A stretch of DNA of 64,000 nt from Gymnorhina tibicen (Eukaryota > Chordata > Aves > Passeriformes > Artamidae). A program made the translations under genes and the position numbers. A model generated the notes under the pieces. It was not told the DNA's origin, did not search any database, and was given only the letters and a program-made list of their open reading frames with translations. The DNA lies in the NCBI GenBank assembly GCA_013399875.1, contig VXAZ01003899.1, positions 682,217 to 746,216 on the forward strand. Reading direction: 5' to 3'. Below, piece after piece: positions 1 to 14,220 of this stretch (positions within the stretch are counted from its first letter, which is position 1; every line of letters begins with the position of its first letter).

Positions 1-1174
1 AACAATTCAAAGCAAATCCCTGACTGGAAGGGATTTTTTCATCCCTAGTTCTGGTAGCTCTGGAGCTCCACCTTCGCTTGAACATCAAATATAAGCTGCT
101 TTTCTTCACTTTCAGGATGTTTCACAATTTACTTCTTCTTACCATTTATCATGCAGTAACAGAAGCTCTGTGCCCAATTCTGATTAGTACAGGACCAATT
201 TTAAATTATCTTAAAATGTATTTCCTTAAAAATGAAATAAAATTATTTTAAGGTCTTTACTGCCTGATTTAATTTAAGCCACTTTAAAGTGCTGGGTTTT
301 ATTTTTTACATGTAAAAGCCGAGGAGTTAATACCTATTAATATTTGAAATGTAGCCATTTTAAAAAAGCACCATGTTGTAATTGTGAATATAACTGCCTA
401 AATCAACTTTCTGTAAAATCTCAACCATAAAATACTGATTGGCTTGGGACTCCAAATGCAATTAGTGTTGTTTTAGTCTGTGTTTGTTTTCCTGCTCACC
501 TACAAACTTCACTACGTCTCTGGAAGATTTCTTCTAAAAATATGAGGTTTATTAGATGGTTTAAATATGGCCATGTGTACTTACCTGCCTACATTTACAT
601 CTTTGCATATTTGGCTTTATTGCACTTTGCTGAGGTAGCTCAGTGTTGATCATTCTTCTGGGCAGAAAGGGAAGAAAACAAGTTTCAAACTCTGTTAAAA
701 TTAAGGATGGTAGAGCACTTCACACCTAAATATTCCCATAAGCCTCTAACTAAATCTGTCTTGTGCATGGTTTTCATTTATGTTATTGCATCTGCACTTT
801 CATTCTTGTTATCAGCCATAGAAATGTCAGGTTCCAGTTCCCTGGGGTTGCTGTAGCAGGATTTCCAGAACTGAGAAAAGGAAAAATTGCTGAAAGCCGT
901 ATATATATATAACCCACTCCCTGGAGGTTCCTAACATGCTTTTTTCAGAGCATATGTTTGCATCTTCAGGAGAATGTAAGCATCATTGAGACTTGCCTAG
1001 CACTTGATTTAAGTACTTAAAGCCTCTCTGATCCCTGGGAATCCCATGGTGTCATGCAGTGCACCTGCAGTATGTGCATTTGTGCCAGTGCTTGGGAAAA
1101 ACGTTTGTGTGTGCATGGGAGGCATTAATTTTGCAATCCAGTTCCCTGCTGATGCTCTGTGTTTGCCTCTCCAG
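1..1174 (+). other. Intron upstream of the first visible SLIT3 exon (partial)
   Basis: AT-rich intronic sequence with no supported exon. It contains a short TA run near 900-911. It ends in the acceptor TTTGCCTCTCCAG. I see no recognisable repeat or gene. Confidence 0.85.
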
Positions 1175-1299
1175 AGCCGGTGGATCTCAGTGTTGTGTCC
1201 AAGTGCAACCCCTGCCTCTCCAACCCCTGCAAGAACAATGGCACCTGCAGCAGTGACCCGGTGGAGCTCTACCAGTGCACTTGCCCTTTTGGTTTCAAG
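1175..1299 (+). CDS. SLIT3: SLIT3 exon (inferred exon 26): LRR-EGF junction and most of EGF1
   Basis: The exon lies between an acceptor ending CTCTCCAG and the donor AAG|GTATGA. It enters in phase 1 (the two bases AG complete a codon) and leaves in phase 0. After the completed codon it reads 41 residues beginning [18 protein letters not shown] and ending TCPFGFK. This carries EGF1 up to the stretch before its last cysteine, which is in the next exon. NGT is a possible N-glycosylation site. The recalled human SLIT3 equivalent is PVDINIVAKCNACLSSPC. The AG at 1175-1176 could itself act as the acceptor, but starting at 1175 keeps the residue that precedes PVD in other Slits and satisfies the expected phase. 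The upstream exon would carry the last LRR C-terminal cap. Confidence 0.94.
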
Positions 1300-1539
1300 G
1301 TATGACTCCAAGTGAACTGCATGAAAGCAAGGAGCTGTTCCCCATCACTTGTGGTTTTTTAATTGCTTTATCATGACAAGTTAATTTTACAGGCACCTGG
1401 GCTCCGAAGTTCCCTTGCTCAAGCAGGCTGTGTGTGACTTTTCAGCTGTGCCCTGCTACAAATTTCATCCCCTGCAGTTGGAATGGCTTTGCTTTATGCT
1501 GTGACTACACAGATCATCCTGAGAAACTTACTCTGGCTG

Positions 1540-1620
1540 ACCTTGTTTTGAGCAGGGTGGTTGGACAGTACAATCTCCAGAGGGCACTTCCAGCCTTGGA
1601 CATTCTCTGATTCTGTGATG
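1540..1620 (+). mobile_element. CR1-type LINE 3' tail fragment
   Basis: The order GCAGGGTGGTTGGACAG, then CAATCTCCAGAGGGCACTTCC, then CTCTGATTCTGTGATG follows the usual 3' end of avian CR1 elements (GTTGGACTAGATGATCTCCAGAGG... ATTCTGTGATTCTGTGAT). Only about 80 bp remain, which fits the strong 5' truncation normal for CR1. No target-site duplication is obvious. The family is assigned from memory, without a library search. Confidence 0.7.
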
Positions 1621-4600
1621 TAGATATCCATGTAAAATGGCAAGTTGGTTTTATCCTCCTTTTAGTTTCTTTTTTTTTTTGCCAGCAACAAGATCACCAT
1701 TTCATAGGCTTCCAGCCAAAGGGAAGGCAGTTCAGATGAGAATTAAGGGCCAGTTTGGTCCACAGTGACAGAATGTTGAAACCTGGCAGTTTACATCCAC
1801 CTTACACAGACGGATGAGAAGAGAGGTGATCACTGATCAGACACAACCTCTAAATCAGCTGTCTCTGAATTCAGAGTACTCATGTCCACAGAGGGATCTG
1901 CAAATATGAATCCTGTGGGTGTCAGTCGTCGTGAGCAGTGCCAGCTTCCTGATGACACATTGGGAAATGGAGAAAGGGTCATTGAGTAAAGCAGTTTCTT
2001 CAGCAGTGATGGATAACTCCCCTTGTTCACACTGCACAGTGAGAGTTTAAGGACACCAGGGCACTGTCTCAGAGCTGATAGAGCTGGAAATCCAGCTCAG
2101 GAGTCAGTAGCTGAAGGATTAAGTATAAGTAATAAATGAGGCATATGATCTGTTCACAGCCTGGGGGGTTTCAGGTGTTATGGCCAAAGTAGGCTGCATC
2201 CTGCAGATTGGGATTTTATTTGCCTCTTTGGATATTTCTTACAGTCCTGGTCAGTTGAAACAGATGCTCATAAAACACAAAGTAATAAGAATTATAAGGG
2301 AAAAAAGAAGGGCAAAACCAGGCTTAGGGGTGGGAAGTAAGCGCAAGTATCCCTGTGTTACATTTCAGGCCGGATTTAGGAATTAATTGGTTCTGATGAT
2401 ATCACCATTTCCCTTCTCTGTTTGCCTGGGATACATCCCAGAGTAACTGTGAGAGATCCCTGAAACACTAGGAAAGGGAAGATGTAAAGCTTATTTCTTC
2501 TATTTCACCCAGTGCCCCTACACTTAGTACTCAAGAATAACACTTCCCCTAAATAATTGAAAAAGCATTGGAAATTTCCTGTCATTAAAAATCTTTCTAC
2601 CCATTGGCATATCAACCAGAAATTTTTCTAGGATTTAAGAGACCATATTGTCAAAAATCTGTTAACCTGAAACTACTTGATAACAATCTGTTTATCTCCT
2701 CAGGTTAATAAGAGAATGGTCATTTTAATTTGATTTTTAACATAAATTAGGTTGAATTCTTCAGGTGGGAACTTGAAAAGTAAATTATTTCAGAACTAGC
2801 AGGAAAATACATAAATCTTTGTGTATGTCTTACTCTGTAAGACATGTATCATGGAGCAGGTGTCCAGGTTATTCTAAGTAAAAATGTGTTATGAGCATAT
2901 CTTCTTTTTTGACCCTTAGATTTTTGTTTGCTGGTTGTTCTTTTGGTTTGTTGCTGTATTCGTTATTTAAAAAGTCACTGGTATAGATGCTTTTATACTG
3001 CTAGAAGACATGGTTATGGAGGGAAAATTTATCAAAAAGAATAATCAAGAATAATTCTCTAGTTTATTAGAACATTGTAGTGTGCATTAAACCCCAGGAT
3101 GCACCATTTTCCTTGGAAGGGTTTTGGTAAATGCTTGATGTGACTCAGTTTAAACATCTCACAGAGCATCCGGCTTTTCTCCTCTCTCACTTTCTCAGGT
3201 GACATCAGTGTGTGAATGCAAAATCCAAAACCACTGTGAGCCCGTAAGCACCAAGCTGCCAGCCAAGCGTGGCAAAGAGCAAATAGAGCAGGCATGGCTC
3301 TTGGAGCAGGGTTTAAAATACTGACTGGGTAACAGCTCAGGGAGAATTGGTGGAAATTTAATAAGCAAAAAAAGAACTGTGTGTCTTTACCACAGGTTTT
3401 TGAATAAAAATGAAATATGACAGGTCCAAATGCAAACCATATGAAAGGAGTACTCCATCTACCACGCAGTTCTCCACCAGAGATTCATGCTAATTCAATA
3501 ACAATACCTTGCTTCCTTCTCACCAGCCAGCACCAAACAGCTCCATCCATCTGGAAGCTATTTCCCAGACCTTGATAAATTGCCCTAAATCTGCCCTCTC
3601 AGCATTTGTTTTTCCTTGTTTGATGTAGATTTTCAAAAAATCCTGTGTGGAAGAGTGCATCAATAAAGTGAAAAACCCACCCTTTTCCAAATTTAAGCTG
3701 ATGGCTTCATAATGTTCCCTGGGCAGGGACAGACATTACAAGCAGCTTTCTGGGGTTCCTGTGCTCATGCCCCTTCAGAAAAGAGGGCAGCTAGCAGAAA
3801 GTCACCTAAGTTACCAGTTGCCAAAGTGGTGCCTGATGAATTAGGACATTCTACCAGTTAACTGCATTCCCAAAAGCCTGTGATCTGGTTTTTGCTGTCA
3901 CGCTGATGATGGTTCCATCTCTTACTTTTCACACTCACAGAGATGTTTTTGCTGTTGAATGTATATCTTGTAGGGTTTTTAGCCATATGTAGTGCTGCCC
4001 TTGATGGTTTGGGTAAACTCAGAAGTGAGATAAGTCATGGACCACCTGAGCTGCGAGGCCAGAGAGCCCCAGTGGTGTTTGCTGAGGACAGAAACAAAGA
4101 TTGCTCACTCAGGAACAGCCAAGGCTGAGCTGATAATGATCTTTGCTGCTGCTCTTTCCTTAAAACAGGTGATGAACATGCTTGTTGAAGATAAGCCACG
4201 GTTGAAACAGTCCTGTTGTGGTTGTGCTGTGGGGAGAAAGCCCCAAGGAGTGGGATATGGCACCTCCAGCATCTGGCAGGCCCACAAGCAGGAGCTCCAG
4301 GGTGCCACCAGTGCTGGCAGGAGCTGGCTCTCCATGTTACAAAACTCGTGTTTTCATATTAAACACAGACATAGGTGTCATTATCCAGTGGGTTGGGGTT
4401 TTTTTCCTCTTCTCCATAGCATTCTTTGAATGATTATTTAGATAATATGTGTGGTTTAGATTGTAAAGTCTGATTGTAAGTAGAGAGATGGAGCCTTCTG
4501 CTGCTGGAAACGCTGCTGGCCACCTGCAGAGGCAGTGTGTGTGAGGACAGCTGGGGCTGGTACAGAGATAACAGGAACCCACAGCTCATTTATTCTGTCG

Positions 4601-4975
4601 AGTGGGTCGCTTGTAAGTATTCCCACTGATATTGCAAAACTGAGTCCAGGGGTGTTGGAATTCAAGAGATTAAACAAATTTGCAATCAATAAGCCATTGA
4701 AAAATAATTCACTTGAATAACTAGCAAAAACTAAGGTGAGTGAAACCAACACTCAGTGTATTTTGCCATTGCTGTATTCTGATAATGCCCTTTTGGAGTT
4801 TTTTGGCTGATTTTTGTCTTTTATACCTTCTTTTTCTTAAAACTGAGGTAGCAACAAATAGAGAATATTTGCTTTCTTTCAAATAGAATTATTTGTAGAA
4901 CTGGGGAAAGAGTTTAAAATACATTTTTGTTTTGTCTGAAATGAAAGAACATTGCCAACCCAGAACAGGAAGCAC

Positions 4976-5098
4976 AGTGCCTGCCTAGGAATCTCCAGTG
5001 CCTGCCTAGGAATCTCCACAGCCTCGCTGATCGCTCAGGTAAAGGAGGCGGAGCTGCTGGAATGCAGATGTTTGTCACCTCTGATGTTTGTCACCTCT
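4976..5098. repeat. Two neighbouring short tandem duplications
   Basis: A 21-bp unit, AGTGCCTGCCTAGGAATCTCC, occurs twice in perfect tandem at 4976-4996 and 4997-5017. Fifty bases further on, a 16-bp unit, GATGTTTGTCACCTCT, is repeated perfectly at 5067-5082 and 5083-5098. Both look like recent replication-slippage or microhomology duplications in intron sequence. Confidence 0.9.
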
Positions 5099-8000
5099 GG
5101 ATTCTGCTGTTACTGACAGCTGTCTGAAGTGGAAAGTGAAGATAGGTAAAATTGGCGCAGCTCTTATCCCACACTCCAGGTGCGATGCTGATGCACGTTT
5201 CTGGTAGAGTTGCTCTAAGTTTTATCCAAATCTCTTCACCTCCCCGTTGAGTTCAGCCAGTGTCCTGACTTTGCTTGCAGCACTGCAGTGTCTGGAGGGT
5301 TCAAGAAATTTCACCCATCATCCAGAATGACAGATACAATTGGAAAAATCCTGGGTAAAGCTCTCGGGCTTTGGAGAGACAGCATTCTTTGCAGCCAGAC
5401 TCTTGTGGTGGGAGGCATTATAGTGAAGCCAGAACGATATTTAGTGAGGAAGCTGGCTCCAAAGTTCTGCTAGGAATTTGGCTCTTCCCCCTCCCCACCC
5501 CCGACGCCTGGTTTTCGTCCCTGGGAACAAGGTTAGAAATGGAGAGTCTCAGAGCAGGATGTCTCTGGGATATGGGGGATTCACACATATCCCGTGTTGT
5601 GCACTGATGCAAATTCTGTGCCAGCACTTGAGGGGGTCAGCGCAGCTGAGCAGGAGCTGTGGCTGCTGAGCACAAGGCTGACAGAAGGTTTTCTCAGCAC
5701 TGCCCCCGTGCCACTGGTGCTGCCCTGGCTGTGTCCCTGGCTCGTGGGGGTGCACGAGGCCTTGCCTGTGCTTGGAGCACGGGAAGTTCCCGGTATTTGC
5801 ACTTTGCCACGTCGAGGTTCTGCAGCGTTACACGAATAATCTGTGAGAGCCCTGCGGTAATGGCAGCGTGGGGAGGATCCAGCACGGAGCTCAGCGTGGG
5901 TGTGCTGGTGTTTGCTCACCTGCAGCTACCTGGGGCAGCTCGCACAGCTCAGGGGCCAGACAGCACCTTTATTCCAGCGGGGCGGTTTCTCGGTGATGCT
6001 GACTCGGGTGGGGTTGAGGGGATGTAACCCAGTGCAGAGTTTGGCTGCTGCTGCCTGGCTTGTCAGGCTGGTGCTGTGTGCGAACGTAGCTCTGTGCTTT
6101 TGTTTGTTTGGCTCTATTAACACACACGGGTGGGTCCCCATGTGCATCCTTCGGCGAACAAATAAATCCCCAAGCTGGAATTGCAAAGGGAGAAGAAATT
6201 GGAAGGGACTCTAAGCCGCCTGCCCTCATCCACATGAGCCACGAGAGCAAAAGTCTCTCTCTGCCTCCACGTGTTGCTCTGCCCTGGCCTCTCTTCTCTC
6301 CTGGTGTAAGGGTCGGGGGGACAGGCACTGGAATGTCAGCTCAATGCCAAGTTTTCATGTAGAAGGAATCAGTGCAGCAAAGTGCTGTTTGTGTGAGGTG
6401 GTTCTGCCTTGAACTTTCATTCCAATAAATTCTCCTGGAGTGTGTGTTTATGTGATCCGGGATGTTTTATTTTTGTTTGATCATTTTAACCATACTGAAA
6501 ATGCTTATTAATGAACGTCGAAGAAGCATTTTCCACTCATAGTAAAATAAAAGAGAAAGCCTTTAGGGATGAGAGGTAATGGGTGGCCACATAACATGAG
6601 TAGATCTGTATTTATGTGTGGATTTTTAGGGCAAACACCAGTGTCAGCAGTAGGTGGTTGTAATTTTGTATAAATTTCTCCTAGGGCAGAAAAAACTGCA
6701 GAAATCACAATATTTTCTTCCGTGTGCTTATTCTGTAAAATTTACCATGCGTCAGTCAGACTTGTGTTACTTTCTTTTTGCCCTTTCTGTTGTAGTAGGT
6801 CTAAAGAAAATGGAGATTTCCATGTGGAAGAGCATAAAATGAAAGGCTTAGGGAGGGATTACTGCCCCGGTTGCTGGCTGAAGGCGTCGAGGCAGGAGCA
6901 CACCCACCACAGGCCCTGTAAAAACCCGCTCGTGTAGTGAGGCAGGCCCTAATGAGGGCTCTTAATAAAGCCAGCTCTGAAGAAGTATTTCGATTTCTGT
7001 TAGGCCAACAAGAAAGCAGATGTTGAGCAGCTTCAGGCATTTGCTCTGTTTGTGCAGTGCTACATCAGGAGCTGAGCAGCTCAGGGGGCTGGGGAGCTGT
7101 ACCCTCAGGTGGGCACTGTCATGTTCATTCTGTTGTCAGTGGGGATTATTCCCCCTCGCTTTGGTTTTACTACTGTTTTCCTGGTCTAGTTCTAAATGAG
7201 TGACCAGACTTCCAATCTTTCTTTTCCCAGGGTAAAGGAGAAGTTTTTATTGGCATTTAGTCCGAATTTCAGGCTCTTGTTCTTATGTTTGCCTGTTCCT
7301 ATTACACTAAATAAAAATTTTTCTTCCTCTGTGGTTTGTCTGCCTTTCAGGTGATTGCTGGTTGCTGTAACTGCTTAATCAAGTTCTGTTTAACCAGGTC
7401 TTAATTTTCTGCATCTCACCATTTCTGCATGATTGAACCAGTTGACGTAGTTGGCCACAGCTGAAAATCCTTATTGTAGATTTCCTTGAGATTTTCTGTC
7501 ATCTGTTATCCTTGAGGCTTTCTTGGCACTGACTGTACTCGACAAAATGGTTTTTGGGTTTCTTTTGTTGTCCGAGAACACCATCAGAGATTGTCCTGGG
7601 AGGTTGATTGCCTTATTTTCTCCTTTCCTTTGGTGATGATGGAATTGATGAAGTTGCTATAAGCAGGCTAAGATGAAAAGAAGAATAAACCCACTCCTGT
7701 TAATAGAAATGATCTAATGCCAGACTCGTTTGGGAATTAGATTGGGATTGGATTAGTGTGTATGGGTAAGTGCACAAACATTGCAGGTGAGGTTGTCCCA
7801 AAGCTCTCTGACCCCCGTGGTCCCTGGGGTCCCGTCCTCATACTGCAAAGAACCTCTGAAATAAATATTGTGCTCTTGCTTGTTATTATAGTGGGCATGC
7901 TTCACGTGTTTAGTAGTCTGAAAAATTCATGTGCACGTTTGATTCTGAAATCACTGCTGCCTGCCTGGGTTACCTGCCAGTCCAGCCCCCTATCAGATTG

Positions 8001-11000
8001 ATACCAGAAAGGATTGCTGGTGTCTCTGAGCAGGAAAACCTTGTAGGGGAAGCTTTGCAGATCTTCCATGAGCAAAACAGATTACACTGGCATTTCTGCT
8101 GAAATAATGTGTACTTCAGTGTGAGACCTTTTATCAGCAGAGAGCTGTTGCAAACCAAATTCCTGCATCCTTAACAAACAGGGATGTGCCAGCAGAGGGT
8201 TCTTCCAAGGGACTGTGACTCTTCCAGCATATTTAGCTCTATTTATTTCAGAAACCCAGTGAGCTTTTTGGAGAGATTTTTTAATCACATAATCTCTGCC
8301 TCATGTTAGGCTTCATCGGGTTCCTGCTTGTAATGTGTGCCTCCTCTCCAGGCAGTACCTTAAGTATTAGGCATAGTTAATTTAAAATACAATAATTATA
8401 TTTTATTATATTTCTTCAATCATATTGATAGTATTTTTGCTATCTATACAAATGTCCAGTCTTTATAACTTTCTCTACAGGGTTCACATTAAAAAAGAGG
8501 CACTGACTTTTGGTAGTATGAAAGGGAAAGTTTTATTGTCACTGCAAAATATACTTTAAACTAAATAGGCACTTAAGTATTTTGAAAGTACTAAAAACAG
8601 TGTTCTCATTCATGAATACTGGTTGAGTTAGAGACTACATAGGAAATATTCAGTGTTGGATTTACATCAAATATGTTGGGCTGTATTTTATGTATGGAGT
8701 CAACCCTCAGCAAAATTAACTATATTCAGTGTCCCTAATTTTCTTCTGCATCTCCCAAAATGTTCACACAATGATCTGGATCAGTCAGCTGTAACCTTGG
8801 AAGCTCTAGAGTACCTGCCCCATCCAGTTTGGCACCTCTGGACTCATTTCAGACATGTGCTGTGTGAACTGACTCCGTGATGGATTAATGACGTATCTCC
8901 TGTCATTGATTAAAAGCCCAAAAGACCATTGAAACCCAAAGTGCTTATGTAAGGAGAGGTTTAGAAGGGCAATCAGGATTTACACGGTAATTAATGTAAT
9001 TACAAAATAAACCTCAGATGTCCACAGAGAATTAAAATCCATACTCCTAGGAGAAGAACCAGAGTTTTTAAAAAATAATATGATGAATCCTTGCACTTTG
9101 ACTTTGACAGGCATATTCTTGATTACTAGCTGGAGAGGTAATGGAAGGTGTATTATACCCTGGAGGGTCATAAATCTTTCTGATTTAAATAAAATGAGGC
9201 TTAAGAGAGCAGAGTTTGCCTAATTTGCTATAAATTGACAATTTTGATTTATTAACAAGGACAAGGAAGTCACTAAGAAGTGCTGCTGCCATGGCTAATT
9301 ATTGTTTAATCAGATGCCAGATGAAGCTAGACTGGCACAGGGGGTAACTACACAGTGCTGGCGGCTGCAAGTGATAAATATTGTCTGTGGTTTTATTTTT
9401 GATAATAACACTGAGAAAGTTTGCAGAGGGAGCTAAATCAGCTGAGGGGTGGGAGGGGTAGCACAAGAACAATATCAGGGTCTCTTCATAACCTGCCTTC
9501 TGTGCCATTTAGCAATAGTATTTCTCATGTTTATGAGCAGCAGGCAGCTCTGTTGTAGTATGGATGTGTCAGTGTAAGTACAGCTGTATAAACAGCAATC
9601 CTGAACTGAAAATATAAATCAGATTATGCTAGGTAAGTTCAGATTTATATTGAAAAACTTTTATTCCAAACTAGAGGTGGATGAAATAAATTAATTTTTC
9701 ATGTTAAATTAATTGGCCTTTAAACAGCAGTCCTCAGAAGGCACATTTTTATTACCCCATTGGGACAGGTGATTGAAGAGTTAATTCATCCCCAGTGTGA
9801 GTGGGGATTCATCCCCGAGGTGTGGGTGTCTGTAGCAAGGTCTGTGTTGAGAAGGAGGAGTCACAAGATTTTTGTGAACAACAGATGATCAAAATCTTTC
9901 AACTTCCACCTGGCAATCTAAAAGCAGTCTGATCCAAAATTGCTGTGATATTATCCGTGCCCTGCCAAATAATTTGTATATATGCCTAAGCAGATGGATC
10001 TGACGTACGCCCTGCCAGCTCTTTGAGTTGTTTGACCTTGCCACTGAGCATCAGATACATCTTTTCCAGACTGAGGCTTAGCCCTTATGTCCGTGGCCAG
10101 AAAGAGCATGAACGGGGAAGACAGTGTCGCCTGGATGTACTGAAGAGCTTCACGCTGCTGTGTGTGGGTAACAGGGTGTGCCTGCATCTATCTGAGTATC
10201 AGTGCAGTCAGGAAATCGGTTTCAAACGGCCTCCCTGGTAAAATAACAGTCATTCCCAATGCTGTATGGTTTAGCCTTTCCTGTAAAAGAATTTAAGTTA
10301 ATTTCATAATTTGAAGTTAGTTCCATTCTTCACACGGTTTACACATCTCTAATTGTTCAAAGGCATTCCCTTCCCAAAGCTGTGTTTGCAGGGATCACTG
10401 AGGTGTCCCTGAAGTCCCTCATGCTGCAGTTGGCACCAGATGCCCTGCTAGCCTTCATAACTGCTGTAAGACTTGCAGTACATGTAAAACTTCTGTTTAT
10501 GATCCCTTTATAGCAAATACTGGGTTTCCCTGCCTTGAAAGGCTCTGAAATGCACAATCGTGAATAGAACTTGAGAGAATTTTCATACCAAACTTGTAAC
10601 TTACTGTGTTGGCTGTGAGGCTGAATTCATGGTGTCGTGTTTCCTTGGTCAATTATGCAAAATTCTTCTTGTTTCTTCTTTGTATTTATGGCTGCTAAAT
10701 GTATTTATTACAGGGAAAACTGCTGAACGCCTCTTTCTTTTTTCCCAGCTTAATTTTCTAGTGCAGTTGAAGTTTATGTGATAAAACTTTGTTCGTGAGA
10801 CATCTCATTCCCTTCCTGCCCTGGAAAATTTCAATTTACCTTCCAGTTCTGACTATTTTTGGCAGAGGGATAAAGGTTTCAAGTGGTGAAAGAAGTCACT
10901 GGTAAAAAATGTTATTAGGTAGAAATTAGCATCAGTTTATACCTTATTGGATAGCTGCATGGCACAGCTTCAGGAAAACCTTTGATCAAAGTTCTCACTT

Positions 11001-13944
11001 TAATAAGCATAAAAGAAGTAAAACTCAAAGAAAAAAGCTCCATTCAAAAGCTCAGACTGAATTCTCTTTCTGTGCTGAGTGTCTGTGTCTTCTGTTGTTT
11101 CTGGATCTTTTCCCCCTCTCCTTTCCTCTCGTCCCATCCCATCTCATTCTTTTATACGAAGCATCAGGAAATCACTGTTACACACCACATTTAGCCCTTC
11201 CCTCTGCTGTTGGACCTTGCAGGTCTGAATTTAAGGGCAGGTCCCAGGCACATCCAGGTGTACTTAACACTCAAGTGTGTGCATCAACCTAGATCAGAAT
11301 AATTCAGAAAGCTGATAAAATACTTGCCACGCTCTGTGGGAGCAGAGCACAGCTCAAGAAAGCGGCTGCAAGTGTCCATTTATTCTTCATTTCCCAGGAT
11401 TAGGAGCTCAAAATGTTAAAGCTGGCAGATACTTGTAGGTTGGAATAACATTCCTGGATATACTCGTGGAACACAGTGTGCTTCTCAGTTATCTCTCTCT
11501 GAATTTTCCTTGCAGCCTATCATGAAGTGGAAGATTTACTAAGCCTTTTCCCTTAATGTAATGGTTTCTTATTAACTTCTGACCACGAAATCCATAAGAC
11601 AAGTGTTTTAATGTTTGTGAGACTGAGAGTTGGATGTGGATGCATTACTCCCACTATTAGGAATGTAAAGGACAGAGTGTGCAGTACAGTGTCTTTATAG
11701 ATGGTAATTTTGTCTGTTTTCCCTAAAAGCTTTAGCTGTATTTAGACCTTGATAATTAAGTTGTTTATGAAAATTTCCTGGTTCTTAATTTAAAGTCTCT
11801 ATCAACTATATTTGTCTTCATTTAGTATTTTTACCAAACACATGAACGCTACCATCTGTTCTCCACATATACCATCTAAATAAAATTTATTATGAACACA
11901 TTGTATGTTGTTAACAAGTCGAATAAACTCTGGTATTTCTGTTGTAGAGCTCATTTTTCCAGCATGCTGTGAAACACTGTGGTCATTGAACAGGGCTGTA
12001 ATTAGCTGGAAAGAGGTCTCCCTATTCACAAACCGCTGAGGTTGGATAGACTCCTGCCTGTCTGCAGGTGTCTCCCTCGCTGCCTGGGCCGTGTTTCTCC
12101 TGCAGCCAGCAGGGATGGTTTTATGCACCAGGAGGTTTCCTGGAGGTGAGCTCTGTGCTGCCACCCCTTACCTGTGCCCACTGCTGACAGAAATGGGAGG
12201 AGGATCGTGCTGGGAGGGACAGAGTTCTAATCTCTGCCATGAGCGTGAATGAAACTCTCAGTCTACACTGACAATACTAATTCTTGAAAATTAATTGAAA
12301 AAATTATTGCAGTGGTTGAAACAGTGTCAAGACAAATGAGTGCTTTTTTTACTGTATTATCCCTTGTTCTTCCTGCTGAGGGTTCTTATTAGTTTTTGCT
12401 ACTTGTTATTGGGTGTTTTATTGATCATGATATAATGTTCCCAGTATTGGATCCTTGTAAAAGCTGCAATTTGGCACAGCAGTGCTGAGGAACAGCTTGT
12501 AGATACAGTAATGCCCAGTATGGCTAATTTCAAACAAAGAACCGACTCTTTCTATGTATGGTGAATAGTTCTGTTCTCATTCACTGAAATATGGAGCTGG
12601 AGCAGCCCAGATAAAGTCTGGACCAGCTGAGGTACTTCAGCTTTAAAAGGACAGCTGGACTCTGAACATACATGTCTTCTAATAAGTTGCAGAAATTTCC
12701 TGTTTCAATGCCTAAACCTTTCCACTCCTACAGAAAATGAGAGAAAAAATATAAAAGTGTTTTGGATCTGATGCCTTCCTATTAGACTAGACAAAAATTT
12801 ATTGTATCCTAGAAAAGCTCTAGAAGTAAAATATTGCACACAGAGGGACCTTCATCCTCTTTCTGTGAATTACTGAGACAGTCCTATCTTCTTGCCTGTC
12901 CTTGAAGCAAAGTCTGCACCTCTATATCTGCTTCCGACCTCATTAAAAGGCTCTTTAGTCTTGAAGCAAATAGACAATATTCTCCTTTGTAACAATAGTT
13001 ATTTCCAGGCAATGGAACTTGAGGAGTATTTCCCAATTCACAGATAAATTAATTTTAGTGATGCTTGACAGCAATTCCATTTTTCCAGTAAGAAGTCTTA
13101 CTGTAAATTGAGACTAGAGAATTGCATTATTCATCTGAAAGATGTTTCTAGAATGTCTTTAGGCTCCTCTGGGTAGTGACAGTCTCATACAGAAATAAAA
13201 TGCCCTTGCTTTGCTGTAGATTTATTAGTACCACTATTTTCTGCAGCTTCTCTCCTCTCAGAGTTCTTTGTTTTCCAAAGTCTTCCTTATTAGAGAAGTT
13301 GTACTTGTTTTGTGAGCTCACAATGTGCTGTTGATAAAGTCAGCTCAGATAAGATAATCCTCAGAGAAGGATTAAGTGTTGTTTGCCCATTTATTACAGT
13401 AAGTAAACTGAGTCAGAGAGACTCTAGTTTTCTTAAAGCCACGTAGCAACTTAGTGTTGCAATTGTCTGGTTCAGCAGCACATTCTAATGGGTTTCCACG
13501 CTGCCTGAGGCCCAAGAAGCCAATAATTCAGCCATGTTCAGTACAGAAATGAGAGCAGAATTTGTCATGAGAAATTTCACGTGCCAGTGCAAGAGACTGA
13601 AAGGGCCTTGCTCTCATTTTAACATTTATCTTTATTAAATTTTTACAAGAACATTCAAATTAATCCGAGTAATTATAGTGGAAGTGATGGAACTGTTTTA
13701 CATGGTGTTCAACTGTGACAAAACCCTTCAGAAAAACAGATGCTTTGCTGCTTGCTCTGCTTGGCTGCCAAGGGTTTAATATCTTAGTGGTACAGGGGTG
13801 AAGAGTTTGTATGAAATAGAAGTAACTGATGTTAGTGAAGTATCTTTATGATAATAAATTCTCCAGGCACACAGGAAAAGCATAAAACCCAACACCTTCC
13901 AGCTTCACCGCAGTAAGGTGGTAAACAGCCAGGGTTCAGGGCAC

Positions 13945-14220
13945 AGATGGACGAGGGCCGGGCAGCGTTGGAGCAGGGCGGGAGCGGATCAGTGTCCCTG
14001 CTCACTGCGCTGCGGGCCACATGGTGCCAAAATAAAACCTGCGGGAGCTTCCCTCGGCCCCGTCCCAATTCTCGCCTGAGACATTTGGGGACTCGGGGTT
14101 TCAAATGGAGAAGGACAGGCTGCTTGGCAAGCGGAGCACGGATGGAGTGAAAGCCTCTGTGCCAGGCCTTGGGCGAGGGCCGTGCGTGCTGCCGGCACTG
14201 CTGCGCTGGGGGATGAACTC
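13945..14220. promoter_or_regulatory. CpG-dense patch in intron (function unknown)
   Basis: By eye there are about 20 CpG dinucleotides in some 270 bp, in an intron that is otherwise CpG-poor. It sits about 0.3 kb upstream of the AT tract and CR1 remnant. It may be a small CpG island or regulatory element, or the GC-rich remnant of an older repeat. No TATA box, start site or open gene was identified. Confidence 0.3.

Noticed and set aside
11802..12164. 120-codon minus-strand frame, considered as a retroviral or transposon fragment
   Set aside because: No reverse transcriptase, integrase, gag or transposase motif is visible.
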